Source: Limnomonas spitsbergensis
Lineage: Eukaryota > Chlorophyta > Chlorophyceae > Chlamydomonadales
Assembly: GCA_037349105.1 (NCBI GenBank)
Contig: JAYJMM010000120.1
Span: 6,638,001-6,702,000, forward strand
Length of the DNA: 64,000 nucleotides
Reading direction: 5' to 3'
The notes under the pieces are model-generated. The model made no database searches. It was not told where the DNA came from and saw nothing but the letters and a program-made list of their open reading frames with translations. Shown one piece after another: positions 23,001-41,534 of the stretch (position 1 is the stretch's first letter; every line of letters starts with the position of its first letter). Position numbers and translations under genes: made by a program.

Positions 23001-26000
23001 GGTCTCATCTACAGTGTCCTATGTTTTTCAGGCTTCAGACAGCTCGGCCCAACCAGTGCTGAACGAAGTGATGCAAGTGTGGAAGGAAAAGGTGGGTGGA
23101 CGGGTACACTCTCTGTTTCGTAAGCGTGGATGGTTGAGGTGGGTGAGCAGGGACTTCCATAAGCAAGGGGGCTTAGACTGTGGCTTTAGCTCAATAAATA
23201 GCTCAGCCTACTGGTATGGCTCTGGCTCAACAAAACAGCTCAGTCTGTGGCGTGTACTTAAGGATGCTGCCTGTTGAGCAGCAGCACTGAGGTGGCTATC
23301 AAGGGAATATGTTCACACCAAATGAGTGCCATTGTGGAAGGATGAGGTGGATGGGTGGGGACCTCACACAGATAGGCGTCTGAGACATGTGTCCTGTATT
23401 TCGGTATTAGGTTTTATATGCAACCAATACCCATACAGCCTGAGGCGTGGCGTGAATGAAGCCCCTTGCATGGCTGTTGCGTTGGTTAGGTGACCTTGGG
23501 GCCCAGTCAACCCACGTGTTTCCGCGTTCGAATCGAGGAATTGCTGGGCTGTGGCTTGTGCTAAACCGCAGTTTATCCACATTGTGTCCCTGTCAAGCTC
23601 CTGAATATACACATCAGAAATCAAACGTATTGGAACCGTTCTATACCTCGTTAAACTTTTTATACTACCGGAGAGCTACCAGTAAATCTTGACATTTTTC
23701 TTATTTTCTCTGCCCCTGACCCTTAGTTGTACGAGCGTTGCCTTCCCCCCGTAGCCCTCGTCTCTTAACAGCCCGTGTCCTCTAACTTGTGTACAAGCCT
23801 CACTATCGCCCCCTTGCTCGACCCTTGACCTTCGTCCCACCCCTCTGCCCTGCTGCTTCACCCCTGAAGCCCATACTGCCCACCTTGCCAGCTGTGTCCT
23901 TTCCAGCTGAGGCGGCCTTGGGTGTCCATGCAAGATATTCCTTGACCCTCTCCCTCCCAACATACCAGTTGTCCTTTAGTCTGGGTTTCGGTGATTTGCA
24001 AACAATTTCTATCAGTGTCAAAAAAACTTAACCTCTACGCCCTTGCCCAGCTCATGAAGGAGATGCCTAAACCCTTAAGCCTCCAAGGGAGACGCGGAAA
24101 CCGTATGCTGAAGCCCACGAGGAACATATTAAAACCCTGAACCCTATATACCATCCCTTCCCCCAGCTCAAGCGAAAGACAGTTCGAATCATCGCCAATT
24201 TGAGCCGCGCGAAGGATGCGGAGCTCGACAGCCTCAGGGAGCAGCTGGCAGCCATGCAGCAACAGCCGCAGGAGCAGCGGCAGCGGCGCAGCTTGCCGCT
24301 CGGCCGCCCACCAGCAAGGCAGGGGGACAGCCCCAGTGTGTGGCACTCTGAGGACGATGCAGAGACCAGCAGGCCCGTGGCCTTTGTGAGCGCCGAGGGG
24401 GCTGCAGCAGGAGCTGCGGAGAGGATGAGAGGTCCTGCGGAGCGGAGGGAGGGCTTGGCCGTGGGGAAGACGGCACCGTCCGACGCTACACTTCTTGACT
24501 CTGACATCTCGTCGGCTGTTCCTCCCACAGATCTTGCTGATCTCAACTACGTCAATGTTGCTTCTGCTCAACTCCCGATGCCTGACGGGTGTGGAAATGC
24601 TGGCCGCAGCGGAGGTGGTAGCGCTTGCGGCAACGGCAGCGACAGTGGCAGCGGCAGCAACGGGCAGCGCAGCACGCGTCAGCCCGCCAAGGAGCAACAG
24701 TTCAGGCGGCAGCTGGTCAGGTCGCTCGAGGCGCTGAGGCAGAAGCTGTGTACTGCAGCCGCAGCAGCGGCAGCCCCGGCGGCGGCGGCGGTGACCTCGA
24801 CCGCTCATCGTGTTTTGGAACCTGGAACAGCGGCAGCGACGCCTGTCTCAGCGCGTCTCCCGGCGACCCCGAGCACCGTGCAGGCAGCTGCATCGGCGCG
24901 CCCAATGGCAGCGCCTGGCACTGCATCGGCAGCTGCTGAGCAGCTTCCCTCCACAGCGGGTGGGGCCGGAGCCGCTTCCCCGCTGGCTGCTGGCGCGCCC
25001 CCTCCCGGCGACCTGTCCCAGGAACAGCAGTGGCGCTCGCATGGCATGGCATGGGTGGCCCACTGCATGCGCGAGCTTTCTTCCGCTGCGGACATCGTCG
25101 CCCGCAGGGTGACGCACGGAGGAGGAGGAGGAACTTACGGGTCCGCTGAGCGGCCGGCGGCGGCAGCACTAATGACGTTGGCCCTGGGGCTGGAGCGACA
25201 GGAGCTGCAGGCGGGCCTGACTGCTGCTAGGCAGGAAATGCGGGTCCTGGAAAGTTCAGTGGGGGCAGTTGTTCGGAGCGACCGGGAGAGACCCGACCTG
25301 AGGGTCAGGGACGTCCAGGCGGCGGCAGCGGCACGGGACGTTGCAGCCGCGACGGCAAGACAAGCCGTGCTGGTGGCCGAAGCAGCTTGCCAGGCAGAGC
25401 TGGCGGAGCAGCGCGTGCGTGCAGCGTTGGAGCGGGCGCTGCGGGCCGAGACGGCGCTGGCCACTGTGCAGCAGGAGTCACGCGATGCAGCATCTGCTAC
25501 CGGGAGAGCTGCTGTGCAGCGGGTCGAGGCTGAGCTGGCGGAATCCAGGACGCAGCTGGCAGAAGCCAGACAGCTGCTGGCAGAAGCTGGGGCGCAGCTG
25601 ATGGAAGCCCGGCGGCAGCTTGCCGGATCCAAGGTGAAGCTAGTGGAAGCTGAGACACGATTGGTGGAAGCCAGACAGCAGCTGACGGATACTGTGACGC
25701 AGCTGGCGGAAGCTGAGATGCAACTGGTGGAAGCCAGACAGCAGGTGACGGATACTAGGAAGCAGCTGGCGGAAGCTGAGACACAATTGGTGGAAGCCAG
25801 GCAGCAGCTAGAGAAGACTAGGAAGCAGCTGGCTGACGGCATTGCTTCTGCTGAGGTGGAGAGGCAGCTGTTGGGTGGGCGCCTGTTAGTCATGAGCAAC
25901 CGCGCAGAGGTGGCGGAAGCGAAACAAGGCAAGACGAGCGGGCGCCTGTCTAGGGCAGAAGCTGAGCTGGCAGAAGCTAGGAGGCAGCTACATGACAGCT

Positions 26001-28523
26001 TCCCTGTATTGGACGCAGTACGCGCCAGCGAGGCGGCGCTCAAGGAGCAGGTGATGGAGCTGCAGTGCAGTCGGGAGATTCTGGAGCATTTTAACCCGCC
26101 ACCCGGTAGGGAGAAGGACAGGTCACAGGAGAGCTCGCCCACGCCGTCCGCCATTGCCGCGCGTTTAGCGCAGGCCGAGGCGACGGTGGCTTCAGAGCGT
26201 GAGCTGTCAGAGAGCCTTGGTGAGGAGGTGGAGAAGCTGCAGGCGCGCCTGGTGGCGCTGCAGCAGGAGCACAGCAGCCTCAAGCGCGAGGCGGCGATGC
26301 TGGCGGAGCGCGCAGCCATGAGCGAGGAGGGCCGCGAGGAGGCGCGCTTGACGGCCGAGGCGATTACCTGCGCGGCACAGGAGCGCGTTGACGCGGTCGA
26401 GCGCGAGCTCGAGGCGGCGCAGCGCCTGGCACAGGAGGTGGCGGCGGAAGCGGCAGCGACGGCCGCCGCCGACGTGCGGCAGCGCATTGCCGTGCGTTCC
26501 GGTCGGGTCTCCCACACGGGCCGCGGGGAGGTTGCTGATGCAGGAGACGGCGCCGCCAGGGCCGTGCTCCCGTCCCCGCACCAAGGTCCTACAGGCAGCA
26601 GTGTGACGGAACTGCTGGAGGCGAAGGCTTGCATCTCAGCGATGGAGCAGGAGCTGCAAGCGACCAAGGCGAGGTTGGCGGATATTCTCGCGGCAGGCAG
26701 AGCGGAGTGTGAGGATGAGATGAGTGGGGCTGCTGCTGCGGGGATGCCTGCGGCGGCGGGCTTGCAGGCGCTGCTGGGTGTGTTGAGCTGCACAGAGCTG
26801 ATGTACACACAGGAGGAGATGGGGACGAGCCTGGGCAAGATCCGCATGCTTCAGGTGATTATAACCGGCCTGGTGGTGCATGTGCCGTATGAGGTTAATT
26901 CAGTGGTTGAGACATTCTTGGTACCGGTGACCCCAGCGTGCATTGTAGGAACGACGTTACAGTTGTAAGGTATGCACAATGTACATTGTAATATGATGAT
27001 GATGATCATGTTGACAGGTACTGGTATAAAATCTGTGTCTCAAATGTTGTAAATGATAGTATTTGAGGTCTGGGGATCAACCGAAGGTATCCTCTGATAC
27101 CGGGAGTCTGGTTATACGAATCGGTACGAGACAAATTTAAACATCATGAAAGGAGTTCAGGTTATTCTAAAGAGGAGTGTGGCATGGAGTGAGGGACCCA
27201 TGGCCTGCTGAGGATCCGCAATTATGGATTCCCTGAATTGTCACTTTATTTCCCCTGGCCCTTCCATCTTCTTCCGACTCCTCTCACCCTCTCTTCCCCT
27301 GCCTCCTCTCACCCTCTCTCCCCCTGCCTTCTATCACCCTCTCTTTCCCTGCCTCCTCTCACCCTCTCTTCCCTTGACTCCTCTCACCCTCTCTTCACTT
27401 GACTCCTATCACCCTTTCTTCCCCTGCCCCCTCTCACCCTCTCTTCCCCTGTCTCCCCTCACCCTCTCTTCACCTGACTCCTCTCACCCTCTCTTCACCT
27501 GACTCCTCTCATCCATTCCTCCCCTGCCTCCTTTCACCCTCTCTTCCCCTGCCCCTCTCACCCTCTCTTCCCCTGCCTCCTCTCACCCTCTCTTCCCCTG
27601 CCTCCTCTCACCCTCTCTTCCCCTGCCTCCTCTCACCCTCTCTTCCCCTGCCCCTCTCACCCTCTCTTCCCGTGCCTCCTCTCACCCTCTCTTCCCCTGA
27701 ATCCTCTCACCCTCTCTTCCCTTGACTCCTCTCGTCCTCTCATCCCCTGCCTCCTCTCACACAATCTTCCCTGCCTCCTCTCACCCTCTCTTCACCTGCT
27801 TTCTCTCACACACTCTTCCCTGCCTCCTCTCACCCTCTCTTCCCTTGTCTTCTCTCACCCTCTCTTATCTCCACTCCTCTCACTCTCTACCCCCAGGCCC
27901 AGCTGGAAAGTGGTCTACAGGTGGCACTGCAGGGCACTGGCTCAGAGCCCCCAGCCCTGCTCAAAGAGTTGCAGTCCTTGCGCGAGCTGCAGCAGCGGCA
28001 CGAGGGGCCCGTCCCGCACGCATCGTCTGACCCCTGGCAACAGCACTTGCAGTTTGAGCTCACGACCCTCAAGGCCGAGCAGCAAGTACCCGGACGGTTC
28101 GTCGAGTCTGATCTTGCTTTCAGCAGCAGGTTTATCTCAGCTGAAGAGGACGGGCTGCCGCTTCAACACCAGGTTGAGCACGAGCGATGGGATGGGCAGC
28201 AGGGTGAGCCTTGGAGCCAGCAGGAACAGCGCGGCGACGAATGGCAGCCTGAAGCCGCGGGCGGCGCCAGCGCTTATGGCGGGAAGGCCCCAGAGCTTGA
28301 ACAGGAGCGGCTGCAGCTCCCAGGCACAGGCTGGGGGTTCAGCAGCAGGGGCAGCAGCGGCACAAGAGCAGTCCCGTCGCAGCTGGCAAGCTCGATCGGG
28401 GGCGGGCGCTGCAGCAGTAGCGTCAGCGTGAATGGCGGGAGCTTGGAACCGGGTGACGATATGATGGATGGTATCGATGCGTGGGAGCTGCCTCCCTTGC
28501 CGCCACCCCCTTGCTTTGACTAG
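20052..28523 (+). CDS. Large alanine-rich coiled-coil protein, unrecognised; 5' end unresolved
   Basis: Exons supported by GT/AG sites and phase: 20052-20329, 20609-20731, 21038-21126, 21873-22014, 22616-22693, 23032-23091, 24167-26854, 27897-28523, giving about 1360 residues. The start lies upstream of 20052 and was not found. The short early exons are helical (EQELLQARTEAESLRHQQ, KAKEQEVEQLQAELEQRDAE). The 2.7-kb exon opens with a coiled coil (LREQLAAMQQQPQEQ), then a low-complexity Ala/Gly/Pro region, then a long coiled coil. Within it at about 25530-25840 is a 21-residue tandem repeat of the type QLAEAETQLVEARQQLTDTR. Coiled-coil heptads continue to about 26850. The last exon is Gln/Gly/Ser-rich and ends PPLPPPPCFD. 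No kinase, motor or DNA-binding motif is seen. Centrosomal, basal-body or Golgin-like scaffolds share this architecture, but composition alone cannot assign one. The GC-rich coding exon leaves long false open frames on the minus strand. Confidence 0.8.
20426..20592. repeat. Imperfect CTA/CTG trinucleotide tract before an exon
   Basis: Runs of actgctactg and ctgctgctg make up the intron end just upstream of the exon at 20609. The same arrangement occurs before ABCD2 exon 5. Confidence 0.85.
22095..22575. repeat. 21-bp minisatellite, about 22 copies, open in several frames
   Basis: Unit approximately gccaggttggcgccctgtact, lying between exons 21873-22014 and 22616-22693. Its length is a multiple of 3, so translation gives a heptapeptide period: GALYCQI on the plus strand and GANLAVQ on the minus strand. 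Both strands stay open over most of the array. The flanking exon phase works without it, so it is treated as intronic. Confidence 0.93.
27255..27893. repeat. 25-bp polypyrimidine minisatellite forming the end of an intron
   Basis: About 25 copies of cctcctctcaccctctcttc followed by ccctg run up to the acceptor of the last exon at 27897. The plus strand is almost purely pyrimidine for over 600 nt. Such mirror-rich tracts can form triplex (H-DNA) structures and act as an extended polypyrimidine tract. Confidence 0.95.
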
Positions 28524-29689
28524 GCAAGATGAAAAGATCCGAGGTGGTGGGATCTACTCCCCCGACTTCAGGTTAAACATTGTACGACATATTTTTTGTG
28601 CTCAGTCTCAAGTTTTGCGATTCCTGTTTTTTCATCTAGATTTCAAGCGCTCCAGAACTCAACTTGAAATCTACATTCATTTATGAGTGGGGCGTCTAGT
28701 CCAGTCGCAGACTACTGTCGATTGATTGTCATGATGCAACAATTTAGATAGGTGTCATGTTTCGGCCATACAGGACTTCGTGGAGAACGTGGTAGATGTT
28801 TCAAAATTTCAGATGTTCCGGGGCTGCCTTATACCAACCTTTTCCCAGCTTTTTTGTCCCTTGTCTTACTTTCCTTGTTCCCCTCATCAGGCTGTTAATT
28901 TCTTTTCTCCCAACTGATTAGTTTTTAGTTGACCACTGCGGCGAAGCTTTTCACGCAGGGCCCGGAGGTGTGACGTCATTGACAGGATTAATATGTGGGT
29001 TTCCTTTCACCCTCACAGCCTGATGCGTCATTACGTGATTTACAACACTGTTTAGAGCCCCAACAATCCAAACTGCAAGTGGATCCGCATAAACAAGGCA
29101 ATCTAGTTGAATTATCGATCCTAAGAGAATATAGTAATATCATGACTGACTCCACCCTTGACTACTGAAGCCGCTAGAAAAACCGTCACGTTTAGAGTTA
29201 CTGCCACACGGTTGCAAGAAAATCTCGAGTTGCCGCTGAAAATATGTTTGAAGAGCTGGCAAACCTCATTTAACTTGCACTTCTGGAATACCAAAACCTG
29301 TCACAGAATTTGATAAAAGCTAAACAAGTGAATTCCATGTCGATATCTTGTTGGTGCATGGCTCGCATGGTACAGTCAAGTTCCGAGCCCTCTGTCTATC
29401 ATCAGTGGGGCTTGCATTCGAGCGGCTGAAGAAACACAGTAGCAGAGACGGAAACGTGGTGGAAAGTCAAAAATTCATCAGGGCAAGGATTTATTTCACG
29501 AGCCTGAGGTCCGACAGGGGGGTGACGAGGTGCACGAAGGGAGGTCGAGTCTATCCTAGTCAAATGGCAGCAAGCCCACCACATGGCAGCCAGTCTACCA
29601 CATGGCGGATCGTCACCAGCTGTAGCGCCAGTAGGATCGGGAGGACGCAAAACACATTCGGGAACAAATTCCGTTCCTCCTCCAGCTCC
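28524..29689. other. Intergenic, between the convergent coiled-coil and FAP genes
   Basis: Apart from a non-LTR 3' fragment at 28855-28984 the stretch is AT-richer and without convincing coding potential. The 3' untranslated regions of both genes must lie here. No clear polyadenylation signal could be chosen. Confidence 0.5.
28855..28984 (+). mobile_element. 3' fragment of a non-LTR retrotransposon (plus orientation)
   Basis: A pyrimidine-rich lead is followed by a degraded gcggcgaagctttt and cagggcccggaggtgtgacg, then tcattgaca. It belongs to the same family as 15484-15637 and the minus-strand elements at 37637 and 50560. Confidence 0.7.
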
Positions 29690-35975
<6,286 letters not shown>

Positions 35976-36669
35976 TGCAGAGACACGCTTGGAGTGCAGC
36001 GGGGTAAAAGTAAGGGATGACAGACAAAATGCAGAGAGTGCCTTAAGGAATACGGCACGTGCAGGTACCGCACACCAAGACGGTGAAATCTACAGACGTT
36101 CAGAAACTTGGAAAGCTAAGTTAATTCGACTCAATATTTTGCTGGCTGGAAGGTTTTATGAGTCAATATCATAATAAGTGCATGACTAATGCCTTGTAAC
36201 CAGTGATTAAGGCTGTGAGCGGTGACAGCGCGCATGGTGTGAGAGGTCAGGGATCATGGCGATAGATCTACCTAGGCTGTGAGAAGTGACATCGCCCGGT
36301 TAAGGTTTTCACTCCTGACAAAACGTCTTGCACTGTACTATTTGAAGGTGCATGATCAAGCCACCAATACATCTCCCATGGTTCGACGGACCTCGACCAA
36401 AAATTCGGAAAGCAATCGAGCGACGGTGTACCCTAACGTTTTGGGCGTCAGGGTTTCGCAACCTCGGACGCAGCAGACCACATTCACTTGTATGCCCTTA
36501 CCGCACCCATCCCTAGCGGCCTCGTCGGTTCACGTCAGTGCACCTTGACATCGGCTAAAGATGACCCCACGAACAGCTGTCGTGAGCTTAACACGCACTG
36601 TCACGATCATTCAGCAACATGCGCCACAGATATGAATAATGTGATTCGCTTGTGAAATTCGGGCGGGCT
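35976..36669. other. Upstream region of FAP
   Basis: Between the FAP start and the stop of the next minus-strand exon cluster. It should hold the FAP promoter. No TATA box, known light-responsive box or other motif could be identified with confidence, and no coding region is supported. Confidence 0.4.
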
Positions 36670-37588
36670 TCATCGAAGGTAGACAACATCGTTTTTGTCT
36701 TTCCTGAAGACATGCTCCAGCTTTGTCTTCAAGAGCTTCTTACTAAAACGCTCTGTCATATATACTGGGCCCGTCGTGTGCTGAAATTTAAGCCCCAGCA
36801 TGGCAGTTTCCGCGAGATAGATAATTCTGTCACTCAGCCCTGGCATACGGTACATCCCACCATCCCAGTACCTTACCAGCGATGTCTAGGGCTCTGCACC
36901 TTATGGTACCAATATTACCACCAATCAAGCAAAAGCCTTTCCTAAGCCTTTTAAATCTGTCAGTCTGTGACATGTTGCTAGAATCCTGACTTGGTGTAAG
37001 TACCGTAGAACCGGGCAGGGTTCGCGCACCCCAAATTTGCATATTGTGCCGGTGCAAGGACCCTGCCTTAAAAGCCGCTGTGCAGTAGACTGAACAGCTC
37101 TGAGCTCTGATGCATGCCAACCCAGGACAGTGAGCCTTGCTCCTTAATGCATACCTCCACAAGGGCAGAGAATACTGTTTTCACAGATTTCCCTAGCAGG
37201 CTGCTCAGTTGTTGTGTTGACACCTGTCGCTCCTCATTGAACGCTTGCTGCATCAGTCAAAAGCCTTCTCTTGCGAGCTGGGAAGCTGGGTCATATCATC
37301 CACAACTAGCGTTCGATAGCAGACGTGGACGAATCGTGCGTTGATCAAGGCGAAAATAACCTGCGCACCAGGACACATAATAAGAATGCATGGGGCAACC
37401 AATAATGAGTCTGGAGGAAGCTTTGTTCGCCCCTCTGTGTCTTTCCTTACATTTCTGCCAAATCTTTCTATCGCTGCACGAAGTAGGACTACTTGGTCGT
37501 TCCTACTGACGCCGTCTGTCCAAGCCAGATGACGGGCAGACTCAGGCAAGGGGCTATTCAGCAGTTGTTTGTAGCGAAAAATATCCAT
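36670..37588 (-). pseudogene. Exon cluster of an unrecognised gene, reading frame apparently broken
   Basis: Coding-like pieces in transcription order: 37588-37451 (MDIFRYKQLLNSPLPESA... ending ERFGRN at a GTAAGG donor), from 37360 (VIFALINARFVHVCYRTLVV ... QEKAFD), about 37250-37156 (QAFNEERQVSTQQLSSLLGK ... VFSALVE), and 36839-36670 (LSDRIIYLAETAMLGLKF ... KDKNDVVYLR, stop). The peptides look like one globular/helical protein. However, KAFD runs into a stop 5 nt before the next segment resumes in another frame, and the phase at 37156/36839 does not match. A small 66-nt intron could rescue the first break. Either exon choices are wrong or the copy is decayed. Family not recognised. It might belong with 43526-45468. 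Confidence 0.45.
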
Positions 37589-37636
37589 ATGATGTTAACT
37601 GTTTAAATATTAAAAAACAAGGCTTGGGGGTGCTTG

Positions 37637-39052
37637 TCAATAACGTTACACCTCTGGGCCCGCTCAAAGCTCGGCCGCGTGGGCGCCCAACTGTTCAGAA
37701 GGGAGTAAAGAAGGAACTATAAGGAAGAGAGGGGGAAAGGAACAAAAGGAGAGGCCGGGAAGGCAACGAAGACCAAGTCCGACACCTCAGTTCCACTAGA
37801 GACTAACCCTCAACAAAGCCTATAAAAAAAAAAAAACCAGAAAAGCAAGTGTATCCCACCCCTGCTTGGCCGCGAGGGCGCCCCACTGATCAGAAGGGAG
37901 AAGAGAAGAAACTAAAAAGGGGGCAAACAACAACCCCCCCCCCCCCCAAAACGGACCAAAAGAGAAGGCCGGAAAGGCCAAAGACACCACCTCAGAAACC
38001 CTGGAGACTTACCCTCAATAATGCCCACAGCACAGTCCACAAAAGCAAGTGCGTCCCACCCATGCTCAGCCTGGTACAACTGATGAAAGTTAGTGGCAGC
38101 GCCCGGAGGACCTGCCCACCCCTGCTCCCGTAACTGCTCCCTGACACTAGGGCACTGGAAGCACACATGCAGCGCATCCTCTATCTGCTCGCTATCCCCC
38201 CGTGCCCAACACCGCTGGCAGCAGCGTGCCTGTCGCCGCTGACCGTTGCGCCGTCCTCTGGTATCAGCAGTGCTGATCGTGCCAAGCCGCAGTCGCAAAT
38301 TGATGCGCACACAAGCACACTCCCTCTGACTAGTGCGGCTCTTGGCTTGCGCCAGCACAACACCCGCCGTGGACTGGAACCAGGCGCGGTAGGTCGCCGC
38401 AGATCTGTGCTCGGTGGTAGGGACCCTGGGGTCCCCACCGCCGCTTGCGTTCAGCCGTGCTTGCTCGTAGGCTGCGTCAACGAGTGCCAACACCTCTGTG
38501 ACGGGTAGGCGCTCTAGGGCAGCTGCTGCCTCGCGCAAGGTGGGGGTGGCTGCCCCCCGCACCAGCTCCTCTAAGCACCTAGCAGATCAGAGCACCAGGT
38601 GCGGCCGCCAGTGCCCTGTCTGATTGCAAGCTGCATATCTGCTGCCATGGCTTGAGCCATGAGAGGGCTGTATTGCTGTGCCTCCGGTGCCACCGCTGCA
38701 TTGTAGAAGCGGAGGATATGGGCCCACCAGTCTCGCTGTAGTGGCTGGAGCTGCAGCTCTCTCATGACTCCCCAACTGGCGGCTGATGCAGGTAGCCCCG
38801 CAGCCTGGCGTAGGTGCTGAAGCAAGCTGGACTGCATTTTGCTGGAGAGACATTGCCGCGGCCGAAGGTGGCTGGTGGCCCACACCACGTCGCCGTAGTT
38901 GGCCGCAGGCGCTGCGTACGCAGCTGCCAGCCTGATGCGGGTTGGAAGATGGCGCCTTAGGCCCACCTTGGCTGCCATGCGGCGAACACGGTGCAGCGCG
39001 GCAGCCAAAGGCGCCTGTCTACCGTCCATGGTCCTCTAAGTGCCGCCGCTTT
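37637..39052 (-). mobile_element. 5'-truncated non-LTR (LINE) retrotransposon with reverse transcriptase C-terminus
   Basis: 39029-38571 encodes the post-catalytic part of a LINE reverse transcriptase (RIRLAAAYAAPAANYGDVVW, LQHLRQAAGLPASAASWGVM, PLQRDWWAHILRFYN). 38562-37912 continues in another frame with a Cys/His zinc-knuckle-like tail (CCQRCWARGDSEQ ... HVCFQCPS). Compared with the copy at 49310-50500, one G is missing near 38571, which explains the frame change, so the element is dead. The catalytic reverse transcriptase core is absent (5' truncation). The 3' untranslated region occurs twice: 37637-37855 and again from about 37862. The 3' end is gaggtgtaacgttattgac, as in the dispersed fragments. 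Confidence 0.85.
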
Positions 39053-41500
39053 CGTGCTGAGTGATGCCTAAGAGGGGGTGCTTGTGTGTCGTGAAGTGTG
39101 TGTTGAAGTACGGGCTCACGCGGCCCCCCCCCGGTAAGCCATATTCTCGCATCACCACGTGTAATGGTGGCTATAGGCCTTGGTTCTACATACGGCTATG
39201 TGGGGGGGGGCACTTTGTATTGGTGGGTCCGACCTGGTATGAACGCAGTATTTTTGACGTGGCTTCATTTAGATGGATTCATTCATGGATTATTTCAGAC
39301 TTGTCTCATTTCAGATTCCAAAAAAATTAGCGCGTAGGCCACTCTCAAAACCACCGGATTCCGTCATGCACCACATGCACTATGTATGAAACTTGGAGAG
39401 GCTGCCCATGTGGGACTGTGCAGGGGGTGGAGGCCTGGGGGGCGCACCCATGGGGAGACCAACACACGCAATTCAGCATTTCTTGCAATGCAGAGGGCTG
39501 AATGTGTTGGGGTGATGTACTGCCGTGACTGCCGGGGCTGAATTTGCAAGCGGTGGTGCTGAGCAAGCAGGGGCTGAATGTGCAAGCATGGGTGTTGTGT
39601 TCATGGTCAGGGGCTGAGAATGCATATGGATGGCCGCGAATGAGGGCAGGGGCTGTGAATTCGCGCTACAATACATATTAAAAGCGTATTCATAAGCGAT
39701 CGCGAGCAGCGACGAGCCAGAGCAGCATCGACTGGCAGTGCCGAATGTGAAGAGTGTGAACACAGTTTGAATCCCAGCTGTCAGCTGTAGCAGGCACGCT
39801 CCCAGACAGTCATCGCTGTTCACTCTCTGCCTCACGGTTTCCTCTCGCTGTTCCACTCGACAAGATATGATAGATAATAGGAGCTAAATACACCAGCGAT
39901 GTAGATGTTAACATTACTACGAGGCCGTGGTGACGAGCGCGAGCGATGGTCAGCAAGGACTGTCTGACGACGGTCGGTTGCTGGTCGGTTTGTACATCTT
40001 TTTATGTCTTTAATCTACTGTGGTGCCGTACACCGACGACTTATACATCTTTCTGAATGTCTTGAATAATAGACCGGGGCAATCAGCATGTACATAAATT
40101 GTGCCCAGCTCAGCAATGACCTTAATTAATAATATTTGGCTTGTGTCTGACGCCCCAGAGCTAACGAGACCAAGTTAGGAACGCCCTGTCCCTGCAAACA
40201 GGGAGGTTTAGTCCTCGCACCACGCACGATCGAGATGGAGAGGACCGTGGTGCGAGTTATGTGAATGTGGAACTTCAATGATACGATTCGAGGGTAATGG
40301 AGCACGCACAATGTTGAAATCATGGTGGGTACCCCTGGGACTGTACGGGATCAGTGCATGGGATCAGCTGATGGGATCATAGTGGGAAATTGCAGCAATA
40401 ACGTCGTTCCCGAGCTTGCATGGGCATAACAACTTTCTATATAGTTGTGCATAGTGACAACTTAGTGCAAGCATGCTTAAAAACACGTTTCTGAACATGT
40501 CTACCAATGGTCCCAGGGGGTGATCCCAGCCATGGGACTCAGGACTATTGATGGGATCAAGATCCTGTGCAGTGGGACTGCGCAGGTACCCCAGGACCAC
40601 CCAGAATCAGCATGGGACTCAGGTAGTTCTGCGGAGTGTTGTAGCCAGAGGATTGTAGCAAACCGTCCACGCAGGCAAAAAAAGCCATGTGTCCGCGCAG
40701 CAACCAATTTGAGCAGCAAATTTTATTTTATATAGTCTTACGCTCCTGCGTCAGCACCCGAGAGACTCTTTTCCCGACCTACTGATTCCCCTTGCCGATT
40801 CAAGAACAATGTGTGAGGATCGTGTGCGCCACACCCAAAGTAGAAACCGGAGAAGAAAATTTCCAGTGTCTTTTCTGACTCAATTCAACTGTGATTTGAC
40901 ACAATTTCTGCACCCATGTGTCAATCAATGCTGCTGTTGGGCAACCGCACGGCCAAGCCTCTTGAGCTGGGCCGAGAGTGTGTGTGCTGAAGCTGAGCAT
41001 CACGGCTGAGCATGCAGACTATCATACTGGCCATTTGTTGAAATCAGCCCATGTGTGCTGATTGCCCACTCTGCGAGCGCATCAGTGTGCAATTGTTGTT
41101 GTAGTTGTGCCTGATCCGCTCTGCCTAGCAATCTAGCATGCTGTACTTACTTGTACTGTGATATGCCCCCATTTCTGCACCTTAGTTTCCTTTAAGTCCA
41201 CTGAGGCAGTTGAGCAACCATGCGGTTGAGAATCGAAGGATGCACCCAGAGAAGAGCAACTGCACACCCTGTGCACACTGTTCCCCAAACTAGCATAAGG
41301 AATAATGAGTGGGAATCGTGTGGCATACACTCAAATTACTGTAAAAACAGGAAGCCATGCACACACACGTTGATGTCCGAAGAAACGCAAGGATTCAGGT
41401 ACGAAATGGGAAATGGAACCGGGATAACAAGATGCACGTGAAAGGGCTGACACTCGGGCCTGCCTACCGATTTTACCGTTGTTTCGTATTTTTGAGGATT
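39053..41500. other. No supported gene
   Basis: Short open frames only, none with recognisable similarity or clean splice context. A ggggctgaatgtgcaag-like word recurs three or four times at 39530-39650. If the exon clusters at 36670-37588 and 43526-45468 belong to one gene, this would be intron; otherwise it is intergenic. Confidence 0.4.
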
Positions 41501-41504
41501 GGTG

Positions 41505-41534
41505 GGTGCACCCAGAGAAATCTCTGGGTGCACC
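41505..41534. other. Perfect 14-bp-arm hairpin
   Basis: ggtgcacccagaga, aa, tctctgggtgcacc: a perfect inverted repeat with a 2-nt loop. The half-site tgcacccagagaa also occurs alone at about 41240. Confidence 0.85.

Noticed and set aside
24035..24808. 257-codon minus-strand frame
   Set aside because: Overlaps the start of the large coiled-coil exon in antisense; Arg/Cys-rich composition typical of a shadow frame.
25135..26847. 570-codon open frame on the minus strand
   Set aside because: Exact shadow of the GC-rich coiled-coil exon; its Ser/Ala/Cys-rich low-complexity translation comes from the alanine-rich sense strand.
27224..28030. Ser/Pro/Leu-rich repeat proteins (plus strand)
   Set aside because: Translations of the 25-bp polypyrimidine minisatellite; the following exon starts cleanly after an acceptor at 27896.
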